From positions 1-8,499 of the forward strand of contig CANPYD010000042.1 of assembly GCA_947587775.1 (NCBI GenBank): 8,499 nt of DNA, written 5' to 3'. Position 1 is the stretch's first letter. Each line of letters starts with the position of its first letter. The notes under the pieces were generated by a model. The model saw only the letters and a list, made by a program, of their open reading frames with translations, was not told the origin of the DNA and searched no databases. This stretch comes from an uncultured Clostridia bacterium. Lineage in GTDB: Bacteria; Bacillota; Clostridia; Christensenellales; Borkfalkiaceae. Below, in pieces: positions 1 to 6,733 of the stretch. A program made the translations under genes and the position numbers.

Positions 1-122
1 GACAGCGTCTCACGCGGGTAGAGACCCGCGTAACTTCGCGCCCGAGATGTCTCGACAAGCTACTTCGCACTTCGTGCTCGTGCCGCCCTTGGTGCACAAT
101 AGAAGTGCGGGCGGGGCGGTCA
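1..122. other. Non-coding repeat-like DNA at the window edge
   Basis: This end holds the inverted repeat ACGCGGGT-agag-ACCCGCGT (12-31) and a TCGACAAGCT segment (52-61) shared with the element at 8178-8187. It also has a GCCGCCCTTGG segment (82-92) repeated at 8129-8139 on the same strand. A minus-strand frame across 10-204 begins with GTG and is made of these repeats, so I do not call it a gene. No rpoB or other neighbour is reached before the window ends. Confidence 0.55.
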
Positions 123-187
123 GCATTTGCCCGAGCATATGGGCAAATGCCAAGAAAATTTTGCGCCAAGGATTATCAATCCTTGGC
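123..187. repeat. Two perfect 10-bp inverted repeats downstream of the STAND gene
   Basis: GCCAAGGATT-atc-AATCCTTGGC (165-187) and GCATTTGCCC-N8-GGGCAAATGC (123-150) are both perfect. Read from the large gene, the first forms a stem about 65 nt after the TAG stop, followed by CGCAAAATTTTC, so it could serve as a weak terminator although the U-tract is poor. The two stems separated by only 14 bp may instead be a repeat element. Confidence 0.6.
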
Positions 188-253
188 AGAATGCGTTGCT
201 CCACCCCACAGGGGCGAGGGCAAGGAGTATCGCGTCATTCTGACACAGTAAGG

Positions 254-3200
254 CTACTCCTCGTCTTCGGGAAATTGCGACATGAGGAAGAACGCCCTCG
301 CGTCGATCGAGTCGGAAATCCCTTGGAGCAGCTCAACAACGTCCTCTCTGCCGTTAACCCGATAATAAACCATGAGCCCCGTCAGTTGCTCTGTCGCGGT
401 CGTCAGCAGATCGAACTGCTGCTCGGGCAAGAGATCGCAATCCTCCGTCCCTATGCAGATCATGTACACCATTTCCACCGCGTCGAGCATCACTTCCGCC
501 AGATAGGGATTATACCGCCGCACATCCGTGATCTCTTCCTGCCCTTCCAGTCCGTTTACTCTCAGGATGCAATTGTCGGCAGCCCAACGCATCATATAAG
601 TATCCGGAAGCATCCGTTCGGGATCGACGCGGGAAAGAATCGTATAGATCTTTTCCGCAAAGAAGAGCATGACCTCTTCCCTCTCCTTCCAATCCTCTTT
701 TTGCGCGATAAGGAACTGAAATCCGTTGTCTGCAAGATCCAATAACACGAACTCGATTCCCGTTTGGGAAAGCGGATTTTTTTCCAGGCGCAGGATCGCC
801 CTGCGGTAGAGCTCCGCGCCCTCCCTTGCTCCCATCCATTCGCTGTGCCCGGAGAGGATCACGGTCAACACTTTATAGATCATTTCTTCGGCGGACAGGA
901 CGATAGGCGCATGGGAGACAAGCTCCAATCCGTCGAGCTCCCGTTGTGCCCGAAGTGCGCAATCGAAAGCCTCCCGGTATTGCTCATCACAGAGATACGC
1001 TCCCGCCAACTCCCCGAGTGTAAAGCAGTGCACCATCCGCGTGAGGTCGGTATACTCTCTGTCGTTGATCGCGGCGACGCGGTTCTCCAGCTCCTTTAAT
1101 TTTTTGATTGCCTTGCCGTATTCCTCCCGTGCGATGTCGGTCTCGCACCTCTGTACTTCTATGATGGCCGCAAAAAGCTCTCCGCCCTGCACGCCCATCC
1201 CGGCGATCCGATTTGCAAACTCTTCCGCTCGGCCGAAAAATTCCTCTGCAAGCAGGAGGATCTTCCCTTGCGCCTTCTCCTCCTCGTCCTCATTCTCGCC
1301 CAAGCCGCCAAAAAATTGGCGTTGGAACTCCCGGAACGCCCGCATCATGTCGTCGTCTTCGTCGGATTCCCAATCCTCTTCGTTATCTTCGTCCTCTTCG
1401 TCGGATTTCCAATCCTCTTCGTTATCTTCGTCCTCTTCGTCGTCCTCGTCGGATTCTTCATTCGCATTCCCAAAGATATCCTCGATCGACTTGCCGTAAT
1501 CGTTTTTGGCAAAAAGTTCGACATAACTCATGCCGTAGGAAGAAATCAACATGACGGCATTTGCAAGCGACTCGGGCGGAAGAACCCCAAAGAGCGATTC
1601 AAGAAGGTCGATTGCCTCAAATTCAAGGGAGAGGCTCCCTTGGGAATCGCCGTCGGCGAACGCCATGATCGCCTGTGTGTGTTTGAAGAGGCAGAGCGAC
1701 AGGCGCGTCTCGGGGTCGTCCGATCCCGCCGCGGCAACTTGGACTGCCCGTTCGACTTCCTCCGCAAGTTTCGGCTCCCTCGTGAACGAATACTGTCCGC
1801 CAAACGAGGGGATCAAGCCGAAATACATTTTTTTTGCGTCCGTGCGCCCCTCCTCATACCGGGTACGGTAGCACTCTGCCATCTGAAGGAGCAAGGGCGT
1901 CGCCTTGGAGACGAGCACGGGATCCAATGTCTGCTGAAAGACGATCGCAAGCACCATGCGCACCTTGATCAGAACCTCGTCCCGATCTTCGATCGTTGCA
2001 AAGAATCTCTCCGCATAGTGATATAAACACTCCTGAATGCTGACGCAGACGCTTGTTTGGTTGAGTGCAAAGAGGAAGTTTGCATCGATCGTGTTCATGT
2101 TTTTGATGAAATCGACATACTCCCCGGAAACAGGGGTCTCGTCGATCACCGTCATGAACCAGTCGGGACCGTGCTCCGCAGCAAGATAATAGCAATTCTT
2201 CACAAACTGTGCCAAAGGATTCTGCTCGAAGGCTGTATCCTCAAAACGAATCGTATTCACAAAGGAACGGAACGCCGTCCTGTCGTCCGCAAGGTAGGCT
2301 TGATAGACTGTCTCTTCGAGACGGAGAAAATCGTCTGCGGGGAGACGTTCGAACAGGCGGAGAAGATCGGAGCGGACCTTGCCGACATTCTCCGTCCGCG
2401 CAAGGATCCCCTCCCGGATGCTCTGATGGGTAAAATCCAACCTGCCGTCGTTGCGCAAGAAGAAGCAATTCTGCATATAAGTGACAAACTGCCTGAACAG
2501 GAGCGGTTTCCACGTTTTCCCGAGAAGGATGGCGAGATCGGTCTCCCGAAGTCCGTAGCGGGAGGCGGCAATATATTCCGACGCCGCTTTGACGAGCGCG
2601 GGGTCGATGCGGTCACCCGCCTCTTTGAGGAGTTCCGCACAGAGTCCGTCCGGCGCGGAGGGCGCGTCCCGCACGATCTTGCACTGATAGGCGGAGATCG
2701 CCTCCATGCCTCTCCCGAAGCTGCGCAGTGCCGTGAAATCGTCGCGGTCCATCATGGCGAGCCGCTGGACGAGGAAGCTCAGATAAAGGGGATTTTCGGA
2801 GGCTTTGAGGGAAACCATCTCCGAAACGACATTCTTGTCAAGGCTCTTTCCGTATCCCGACAGGATCCCGCGGATCACCCGCGTCTTGTCCTCCGAAGTG
2901 AGCGGTCCGAGCGGAAGATAGTCCGTATTGATCTCCCGGAAGTCGGTGTTGCAGGTCATAAAGAAGCGGAAGGAAGAATTGAGCAGCGGCGGGACAAAGG
3001 AGAGAGACGCGCGGTCGGAATCGGCGAGAAGCCGCTCCGGCGCATCGAGCATGACGATGAATTTTTGCTTTTCGGAATATCGGCTGCCGAGAACGCCCAA
3101 CCGTTCCCGCCATTCGTTGATCCGATGTACGACGGGCTGTCCGCCCTCGTTCTTTTCCTCCGAAAAATGAGGCACGCCTAATTTTTCTTCGAGATAGTAG

Positions 3201-4135
3201 ACCGCGCCGCGGACGATGCCGAACGTGTCGCTGCCGGAGACCGTGAGCCCGCCGACGACGGGATAGACGTCCCAGCCCAACTCCCGCAGTTTCAATGCAA
3301 GAGCGCAAAAGAGGGCGGTCTTGCCGCTGCCCGTGTCGCCTTTTACAATGACGGTCTCCCGCCTTCCGAGCTCATCCAGGACGGTTTCGATGATCTCCTC
3401 TCTGCCGCAGAAGGTCGCTCCCCGCTCTTCGATATACTGCCATTGCGCCGCGCGCTCCCGCTCAAAGGGGGTGCGTTTGGCGAGTTCCTCCCACTGCGGA
3501 CGAAGATAGGCGATCACGTCCTCGGCAAGGAGCCCTGCAAACCTTTCGAGCCCCTGCGGTATTCCGTCCCGGAAAGAGACCTCATAGGTTCTGAAATTTT
3601 TGACCCGCTCTTTCAGCTCGCCGAGTTTCCGCCGATATCTCTCCTCGCTCTCGTGATATTGCGCGGGCGCCTCCTCGGGATTGACGATCCTGCGCTCATA
3701 AAAGAAGGCAGGGCTGTCCCTTCTGGCGGGGCACAGAGATCCGTATTCGATTTCAAGCGCCGTAAGGCTCAGCTCATAATCGTCCAGAGGGAGATTTTTA
3801 CGGGAAGACGCCTCGCGGATGATCTCCGCCTTCGGGACGGTGCCGTATCGATCCCCGAGGATGACGATCATAGGCGGCTTGCAGCGGTCGATCTCGTCGA
3901 GACAGACGTCCGCGATCCGCAGGATCCGCCTGTCGTTCCTCTCCTCCCGCTCCCGTTCGTCGGAAGCGGGACCGCTGTATTCCAGCGTATCGATCCCCCA
4001 ACGCAGGTCGCAAAACGAGACCGACTGGCCGTACTTCTTCGCTTCCGCGTTGATCCTGGGCAGCGCGATCTCCTGGATCGCGTCCCGTTCGAACTGCATA
4101 TCGCCAAAGGTACTGGATACAAAAAACGTCTTCAT
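254..4135 (-). CDS. Large DUF4062-STAND (NACHT-like) NTPase with acidic insert and helical C-terminal repeats
   Basis: A 1293-residue predicted soluble protein; no signal peptide or membrane span is seen. Residues 1-150 look like DUF4062: FFVSSTFGDMQFERD (4-18), CDLRWGID (42-49), MIVILGDRYG (89-98) and ALEIEYGSL (126-134). These are the landmarks shared with eukaryotic TEP1, NPHP3 and NWD1 N termini. A P-loop NTPase follows, with Walker A GDTGSGKT (266-273), Walker B-like FIVMLDAPE (359-367, Asp364) and a sensor-like FFMTCN (391-396). A winged-helix-like arm runs from about 520 to 578 (FLRNDGRLDFTHQSIREG). From about 600 to the end it appears all-helical and TPR-like, interrupted by an acidic stretch (893-952). 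The start is fixed by AGGAG 8 nt upstream. STAND proteins with such N termini act as signal sensors, several in phage defence or cell death; applying this here is inference. Confidence 0.85.
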   Translation of the reverse strand: MKTFFVSSTFGDMQFERDAIQEIALPRINAEAKKYGQSVSFCDLRWGIDTLEYSGPASDEREREERNDRRILRIADVCLDEIDRCKPPMIVILGDRYGTVPKAEIIREASSRKNLPLDDYELSLTALEIEYGSLCPARRDSPAFFYERRIVNPEEAPAQYHESEERYRRKLGELKERVKNFRTYEVSFRDGIPQGLERFAGLLAEDVIAYLRPQWEELAKRTPFERERAAQWQYIEERGATFCGREEIIETVLDELGRRETVIVKGDTGSGKTALFCALALKLRELGWDVYPVVGGLTVSGSDTFGIVRGAVYYLEEKLGVPHFSEEKNEGGQPVVHRINEWRERLGVLGSRYSEKQKFIVMLDAPERLLADSDRASLSFVPPLLNSSFRFFMTCNTDFREINTDYLPLGPLTSEDKTRVIRGILSGYGKSLDKNVVSEMVSLKASENPLYLSFLVQRLAMMDRDDFTALRSFGRGMEAISAYQCKIVRDAPSAPDGLCAELLKEAGDRIDPALVKAASEYIAASRYGLRETDLAILLGKTWKPLLFRQFVTYMQNCFFLRNDGRLDFTHQSIREGILARTENVGKVRSDLLRLFERLPADDFLRLEETVYQAYLADDRTAFRSFVNTIRFEDTAFEQNPLAQFVKNCYYLAAEHGPDWFMTVIDETPVSGEYVDFIKNMNTIDANFLFALNQTSVCVSIQECLYHYAERFFATIEDRDEVLIKVRMVLAIVFQQTLDPVLVSKATPLLLQMAECYRTRYEEGRTDAKKMYFGLIPSFGGQYSFTREPKLAEEVERAVQVAAAGSDDPETRLSLCLFKHTQAIMAFADGDSQGSLSLEFEAIDLLESLFGVLPPESLANAVMLISSYGMSYVELFAKNDYGKSIEDIFGNANEESDEDDEEDEDNEEDWKSDEEDEDNEEDWESDEDDDMMRAFREFQRQFFGGLGENEDEEEKAQGKILLLAEEFFGRAEEFANRIAGMGVQGGELFAAIIEVQRCETDIAREEYGKAIKKLKELENRVAAINDREYTDLTRMVHCFTLGELAGAYLCDEQYREAFDCALRAQRELDGLELVSHAPIVLSAEEMIYKVLTVILSGHSEWMGAREGAELYRRAILRLEKNPLSQTGIEFVLLDLADNGFQFLIAQKEDWKEREEVMLFFAEKIYTILSRVDPERMLPDTYMMRWAADNCILRVNGLEGQEEITDVRRYNPYLAEVMLDAVEMVYMICIGTEDCDLLPEQQFDLLTTATEQLTGLMVYYRVNGREDVVELLQGISDSIDARAFFLMSQFPEDEE
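1356..1442 (-). repeat. 39-bp tandem repeat encoding an acidic 13-residue unit
   Basis: Two adjacent 39-bp copies (1362-1400 and 1401-1439) differ at one base, and the periodicity extends a few bases on both sides. The unit is in frame within the large NTPase gene and encodes DEEDEDNEEDW(K/E)S twice (residues 899-924). The only base difference gives Lys910 in one copy and Glu923 in the other. Near-identity at DNA level indicates a recent duplication. It sits inside a broader Asp/Glu-rich linker (residues 893-952, about 1280-1459). Confidence 0.9.
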
Positions 4136-4159
4136 TTGAGATTCTCCTGTAACGAACCT

Positions 4160-4188
4160 ATTCTAACACAATTCAAGAAAGCCGTCAA
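4160..4188 (-). promoter_or_regulatory. Vegetative promoter for the DUF4062/STAND gene
   Basis: TTGACG (4183-4188), a 17-bp spacer and TAGAAT (4160-4165) with an upstream TG (extended -10) form a near-consensus promoter on the minus strand. It lies between the rplL terminator and the gene start, so the large gene is transcribed independently. The leader is about 20 nt and holds AGGAG (4144-4148), 8 nt before the ATG. No operator or riboswitch is evident. Confidence 0.85.
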
Positions 4189-4234
4189 GACGATAAAATG
4201 ATCTCCGTCGGGCGCGGCGTGCTTTCCGCAAGAC

Positions 4235-4259
4235 AAAAAAACCGCACCCGAAGGTGCGG
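4235..4259 (-). terminator. Intrinsic terminator after rplL
   Basis: On the minus strand CCGCACC-TTCG-GGTGCGG is followed by seven T (4235-4241). The stem is a perfect 7 bp with a C(UUCG)G tetraloop, one of the most stable hairpins. It starts 15 nt after the rplL stop and should end the rplJL transcript efficiently. Confidence 0.93.
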
Positions 4260-4274
4260 ATGATGGTTTGATGA

Positions 4275-4649
4275 TTACTTGAGTTCCGCGGTCGCGCCGG
4301 CTTCCTTGAGCTTTGCAACTGCAGCTTCTGCGTCTGCCTTCGGAACGCCTTCTTTGAGGACGCCGAGGCTCTCGACTGCCTTCTTCGCTTCCGCAAGCCC
4401 GAGACCGGTGAATTCGCGGACAGCCTTGATGACGGCGATCTTGTTTGCGCCGAAATCCTTGAGAACGATATCGAACTCCGTCTTTTCCTCTTCCTGGGGA
4501 GCAGCCTCAGCCGCACCGCCCGCCGCGGGACCCGCAACAACAGCGGCAGCCGCGGAAACGCCGAATTCCTCTTCGAGCGCCTTTACAAGATCGTTGAGCT
4601 CCACAACGCTCATCGCCTTTACTTCTTCGATCAATTTCTGGACATCCAT
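4275..4649 (-). CDS. rplL: 50S ribosomal protein L7/L12
   Basis: L7/L12 is the multi-copy stalk protein that stimulates the GTPases IF2, EF-Tu, EF-G and RF3. The 124-residue protein has the standard three-part layout: a dimerising N-terminal helical domain (1-30), an Ala/Gly/Glu-rich flexible hinge (about 33-55), and a globular C-terminal domain (57-124). The factor-binding surface KIAVIKAVRE...TGLGLAEAKK covers residues 70-90. A CTCCT complement (AGGAG, 4660-4664) lies 10 nt upstream of the ATG. The short rplJ-rplL spacing implies one transcript. The unit is closed by a strong terminator right after the stop codon, so expression does not simply continue into an rpoB gene. Confidence 0.97.
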   Translation of the reverse strand: MDVQKLIEEVKAMSVVELNDLVKALEEEFGVSAAAAVVAGPAAGGAAEAAPQEEEKTEFDIVLKDFGANKIAVIKAVREFTGLGLAEAKKAVESLGVLKEGVPKADAEAAVAKLKEAGATAELK

Positions 4650-4670
4650 TTTCTTAATTCTCCTATAATT

Positions 4671-5168
4671 TTAAGATTTTTGGTCTGCGATCGCTTTCAA
4701 AACGTAAGCGAAATTCGCGATGGGCGACTGCAAGCACCCGAGCATCTTGGCGATGAGCACCTCTCTCGAAGGGATCGCCGCAAGTTTCTTGACTCCCGCC
4801 GCGTCCACGTACGCGCCGTTCACATAGGCGCTCTTGGGCACGAGTTTGTCACTGAGCGCGGGCGCTTCCTTCACCGCCTTCGCGAGGAGCGAGCAGCCGC
4901 TCGTCTCGTCGGGGCAGAAAACAAACGCCGTCGCGCCGTTGAGGTCATTGTCGAAGCTCTCTACGCCGAGTTCCGCAAACGCCTTGCGGACAAGGGTGTT
5001 TTTGTAGACCTTGTATTCGCACTTGGCGGCCTGGAACTTTCTGCGCAGATCCGTCGATTCGGCGACTGTCACGCGCTCGTAATGGACGAGAACGACGGAC
5101 TTGCTCGCATTGATCTTTTCTTTGATCTCTTCGACGACGACCTTCTTCGCTTCAAAGTTTTCCGACAT
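4671..5168 (-). CDS. rplJ: 50S ribosomal protein L10
   Basis: L10 anchors L7/L12 dimers to the L11 region of 23S rRNA, forming the stalk that recruits translation factors. With L12 bound it is the autogenous repressor acting on its own leader. The 165-residue length is normal. Family segments are visible: the rRNA-binding N-terminal part with LRRKFQAAKCEYKVYKNTL (41-59), and the LAAIPSREVLIAKMLGCLQSPI stretch beginning at residue 129. The C-terminal helix (about 150-165) is the L12-binding spine. AGGAGG (5174-5179) stands 5 nt before the ATG. The gene follows the L10 leader and precedes rplL by 21 bp. Confidence 0.97.
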   Translation of the reverse strand: MSENFEAKKVVVEEIKEKINASKSVVLVHYERVTVAESTDLRRKFQAAKCEYKVYKNTLVRKAFAELGVESFDNDLNGATAFVFCPDETSGCSLLAKAVKEAPALSDKLVPKSAYVNGAYVDAAGVKKLAAIPSREVLIAKMLGCLQSPIANFAYVLKAIADQKS

Positions 5169-5203
5169 ACTTACCTCCTGTTAGGCCTTGCGGCCCGATT
5201 TGG

Positions 5204-5235
5204 AAAAAAGCTCCGTACGCAGACAGGTACGGAGC
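5204..5235 (-). terminator. Attenuator terminator at the end of the L10 leader
   Basis: A 9-bp perfect stem, GCTCCGTAC / GTACGGAGC (5210-5218 and 5227-5235), with an 8-nt loop is followed on the minus strand by six U (5204-5209). It lies 36 nt upstream of the rplJ start and inside its leader, so it can only make sense as conditional termination or partial read-through control. A further hairpin, GGCC-GCAA-GGCC (5184-5195), sits just before the ribosome binding site. Confidence 0.88.
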
Positions 5236-5340
5236 GGTTCTTAAAATCGAATTTAAGAAGTCTACCTCGACGGGATATTGAGCGGACGTCCGCACCCGTT
5301 GTCTGCGGCATATTTCACAGATCCGAAGATCTTATGAACA
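5204..5340 (-). promoter_or_regulatory. Ribosomal protein L10 leader (cis-regulatory RNA)
   Basis: The transcript from the rplJ promoter begins with a small AGATC-UUCG-GAUCU hairpin (5319-5332). A purine-rich core at about 5266-5306 then includes GACAACGGGTGCGG and the hallmark CGTCGAGGT. This core closely resembles the L10 leader that I know from Bacillus and relatives, where the L10-(L12)4 complex binds and shuts down synthesis. An AU-rich hairpin, TTCTTAAA/TTTAAGAA (5238-5259), and a strong terminator (5204-5235) follow. Excess L10/L12 would therefore be expected to lower rplJL expression. The match is by recognition and position, without a covariance-model search. Confidence 0.88.
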
Positions 5341-5345
5341 ATTTG

Positions 5346-5374
5346 ATTGTACCATCTTCCAAAACCGCTGTCAA
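5346..5374 (-). promoter_or_regulatory. Vegetative promoter for rplJ-rplL
   Basis: A perfect TTGACA (5369-5374) is followed by a 17-bp spacer and TACAAT (5346-5351), with TG one base upstream of the -10. The predicted start is near 5339-5340. It lies just after the rplA stop and directly ahead of the L10 leader, which matches the separate rplJ promoter known from other Firmicutes. Confidence 0.88.
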
Positions 5375-5391
5375 GCGATTTCAAGAAGATC

Positions 5392-6081
5392 TTACAGCTT
5401 CGTGTAGCTGACCTTGACGCCGGGGCCCATCGTGCTCGCGAGCGTGACGCTCTTGATGTACTGACCCTTTGCAGCGGCGGGTTTTGCCTTGACGATCGCG
5501 TCCATGAGCGCGTTGAAGTTCTCTGCGATCTTCTCGGTACCGAAGCTCTTCTTGCCGATCGGGCAGTGAATGATCGCGGTCTTATCGAGACGGTACTCGA
5601 CCTTACCTGCTTTCACTTCCTGCACTGCGCGTGCGACATCCATCGTGACCGTACCCGACTTGGGGTTGGGCATGAGTCCCTTAGGACCGAGGAGACGGCC
5701 GATCCTACCGACGGCGCCCATCATGTCGGGCGTGGTGATCATGGTATCGAATCCGAACCAGTTCTCGGTCTGGATCTTCTGGATCATTTCCTCTGCACCG
5801 ACGAAATCCGCGCCCGCAGCCTGCGCCGCGTCCGCTCTCTCGCCCTTTGCGATGACGAGGACTTTCTTCGTCTTACCGGTGCCGTTGGGGAGGACGATGA
5901 CGCCGCGGACCTGCTGGTCTGCCTGTCTCGGATCGACGCCCAAACGGACGTGCAACTCGATCGTCTCGTCGAACTTCGCCTTGGCGCTTTCGAGCACATG
6001 ACCGATCGCTTCGTTGGGTTCATACGCCTTTGCGCGGTCGTAAGCCTTTAAGCTATCCGCGTACTTTTTACCGTATTTCAT
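5392..6081 (-). CDS. rplA: 50S ribosomal protein L1
   Basis: L1 forms the mobile stalk that handles the E-site tRNA, and in many bacteria it represses its own operon. At 229 residues it is full length. The family signature IGRLLGPKGLMPNPKSGTV is at residues 127-145. The N-terminal GKKYADSLKAYD and the C-terminal KGQYIKSVTLASTMGPGVKV are both typical. The start ATG at 6081 is preceded by a run of G (GGGGGG, 6088-6093), the only Shine-Dalgarno-like stretch in the 12-bp gap after rplK. It ends with TAA at 5392, just upstream of the rplJ promoter and leader. It is probably the last gene of the rpmG transcript, although read-through into rplJ is possible. Confidence 0.97.
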   Translation of the reverse strand: MKYGKKYADSLKAYDRAKAYEPNEAIGHVLESAKAKFDETIELHVRLGVDPRQADQQVRGVIVLPNGTGKTKKVLVIAKGERADAAQAAGADFVGAEEMIQKIQTENWFGFDTMITTPDMMGAVGRIGRLLGPKGLMPNPKSGTVTMDVARAVQEVKAGKVEYRLDKTAIIHCPIGKKSFGTEKIAENFNALMDAIVKAKPAAAKGQYIKSVTLASTMGPGVKVSYTKL

Positions 6082-6093
6082 CTCTTGCCCCCC

Positions 6094-6519
6094 TTACTCC
6101 TCGACGGTAATGCCCATGCTACGGGCAGTACCCTTGATCATGCTCATCGCGCTCTCGAGCGACGTGCAGTTGAGATCAGGCATCTTCGTCTTGGCGATCT
6201 CTTCGACCTGCGCCTTGGTGAGTTTGCCGACCTTGGTCTTGTTGGGGGTGGCGGACGCCGTTTCGAGCCCGAGCGCCTTCTTGATGAGGACGGGTGCGGG
6301 CGGCGTCTTCAGAATGAACGTGAAGGAACGGTCCTGATAGATCGTCATGACGACGGGGATGATCAGTCCCTCCTGACCGGCCGTCTTCGCGTTGAATTCC
6401 TTGGTGAACCCGGGAATGTTGACGCCGTGGGGGCCGAGTGTCGAACCGACAGGGGGACCGGGCGTCGCTTTTCCGGCGGGAAGCTGCAGTTTGACGACTG
6501 CTGTGACTTTCTTTGCCAT
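6094..6519 (-). CDS. rplK: 50S ribosomal protein L11
   Basis: L11 forms the base of the GTPase-associated stalk with 23S rRNA and contacts elongation factors and RelA. The protein has 141 residues, the same as E. coli. The N-terminal domain (1-70) has LQLPAGKATPGPP, and the RNA-binding C-terminal domain (75-141) has KTKMPDL and KGTARSMGI. I chose the ATG at 6519 because AAGGAG (6526-6531) sits 6 nt upstream and the protein then starts MAKKV as in the family; the frame open to 6621 is only read-through. The proline loop, usually PPVGPALGQHGVN, reads PPVG-S-T-LG-P-HGVN here: Ser26, Thr27 and Pro30 replace Pro, Ala and Gln. The gene ends 12 bp before rplA and is co-transcribed with it. Confidence 0.97.
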   Translation of the reverse strand: MAKKVTAVVKLQLPAGKATPGPPVGSTLGPHGVNIPGFTKEFNAKTAGQEGLIIPVVMTIYQDRSFTFILKTPPAPVLIKKALGLETASATPNKTKVGKLTKAQVEEIAKTKMPDLNCTSLESAMSMIKGTARSMGITVEE

Positions 6520-6589
6520 AAGAAACTCCTTATATATGTGGTATTTTTGACGGCAGAAAAGATTTACCGTCTCCCACTTCGTCGGCGCA

Positions 6590-6717
6590 GACTCCGCTTC
6601 GAGCCCTTTGAGCCCGCTCAAAGGGCAAGTGCGCTACGTCGCGCCTCCTCTTCCCAAAAAAATACTGCGTCTTTTTTTGGGAGCCCTCTTTGCTTGCGGA
6701 CTCCGCTTTGAGCCCTT
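6590..6717. repeat. Palindrome-rich element in the nusG-rplK gap
   Basis: The gap of 6520-6733 contains a direct repeat of 19 bp (6590-6608 and 6699-6717, one mismatch; consensus GACTCCGCTTyGAGCCCTT). It also holds an 11-bp perfect inverted repeat, GCCCTTTGAGC-cc-GCTCAAAGGGC (6603-6626), and an inverted repeat CCCAAAAAAA-N9-TTTTTTTGGG (6653-6681). The T-run lies inside the stem and does not follow it, so this does not match a standard intrinsic terminator. The arrangement suggests a small mobile or repetitive element lodged inside the operon. It could also act as an RNA processing or attenuation site between nusG and rplK. Confidence 0.6.
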
Positions 6718-6733
6718 GCCGATGGTGCCTTGG

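Noticed and set aside
10..204. 64-codon minus-strand frame after the STAND gene
   Set aside because: It starts with GTG without a ribosome binding site and is composed of inverted repeats; the translation matches nothing I know.
47..2026. Other plus-strand frames (for example 47-745, 1268-2026) over the 3' half of the large gene
   Set aside because: They are antisense shadows. The 1041-1499 frame is Ser-rich only because it reads across the Asp/Glu codon repeat.
2057..3181. 374-codon open frame on the plus strand
   Set aside because: It lies wholly inside the minus-strand STAND gene, whose protein has clear domains and a promoter and ribosome binding site. The plus-strand translation shows no recognisable motif, and long antisense frames are expected at this GC content.
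4680..6051. Plus-strand frames opposite rplJ and rplA (4680-5411, 5347-6051)
   Set aside because: They overlap unmistakable ribosomal protein genes and the L10 leader, and have no family resemblance of their own.
6520..6621. N-terminal extension of rplK by 34 codons
   Set aside because: The extension has no ribosome binding site and runs through the palindrome region. The ATG at 6519 has AAGGAG at the right distance and gives the standard L11 length.
6652..6682. A7/T7 palindrome as a terminator after nusG
   Set aside because: The T-run is part of the stem and no U-tract follows a GC-rich stem on either strand, so it does not fit the standard terminator model.
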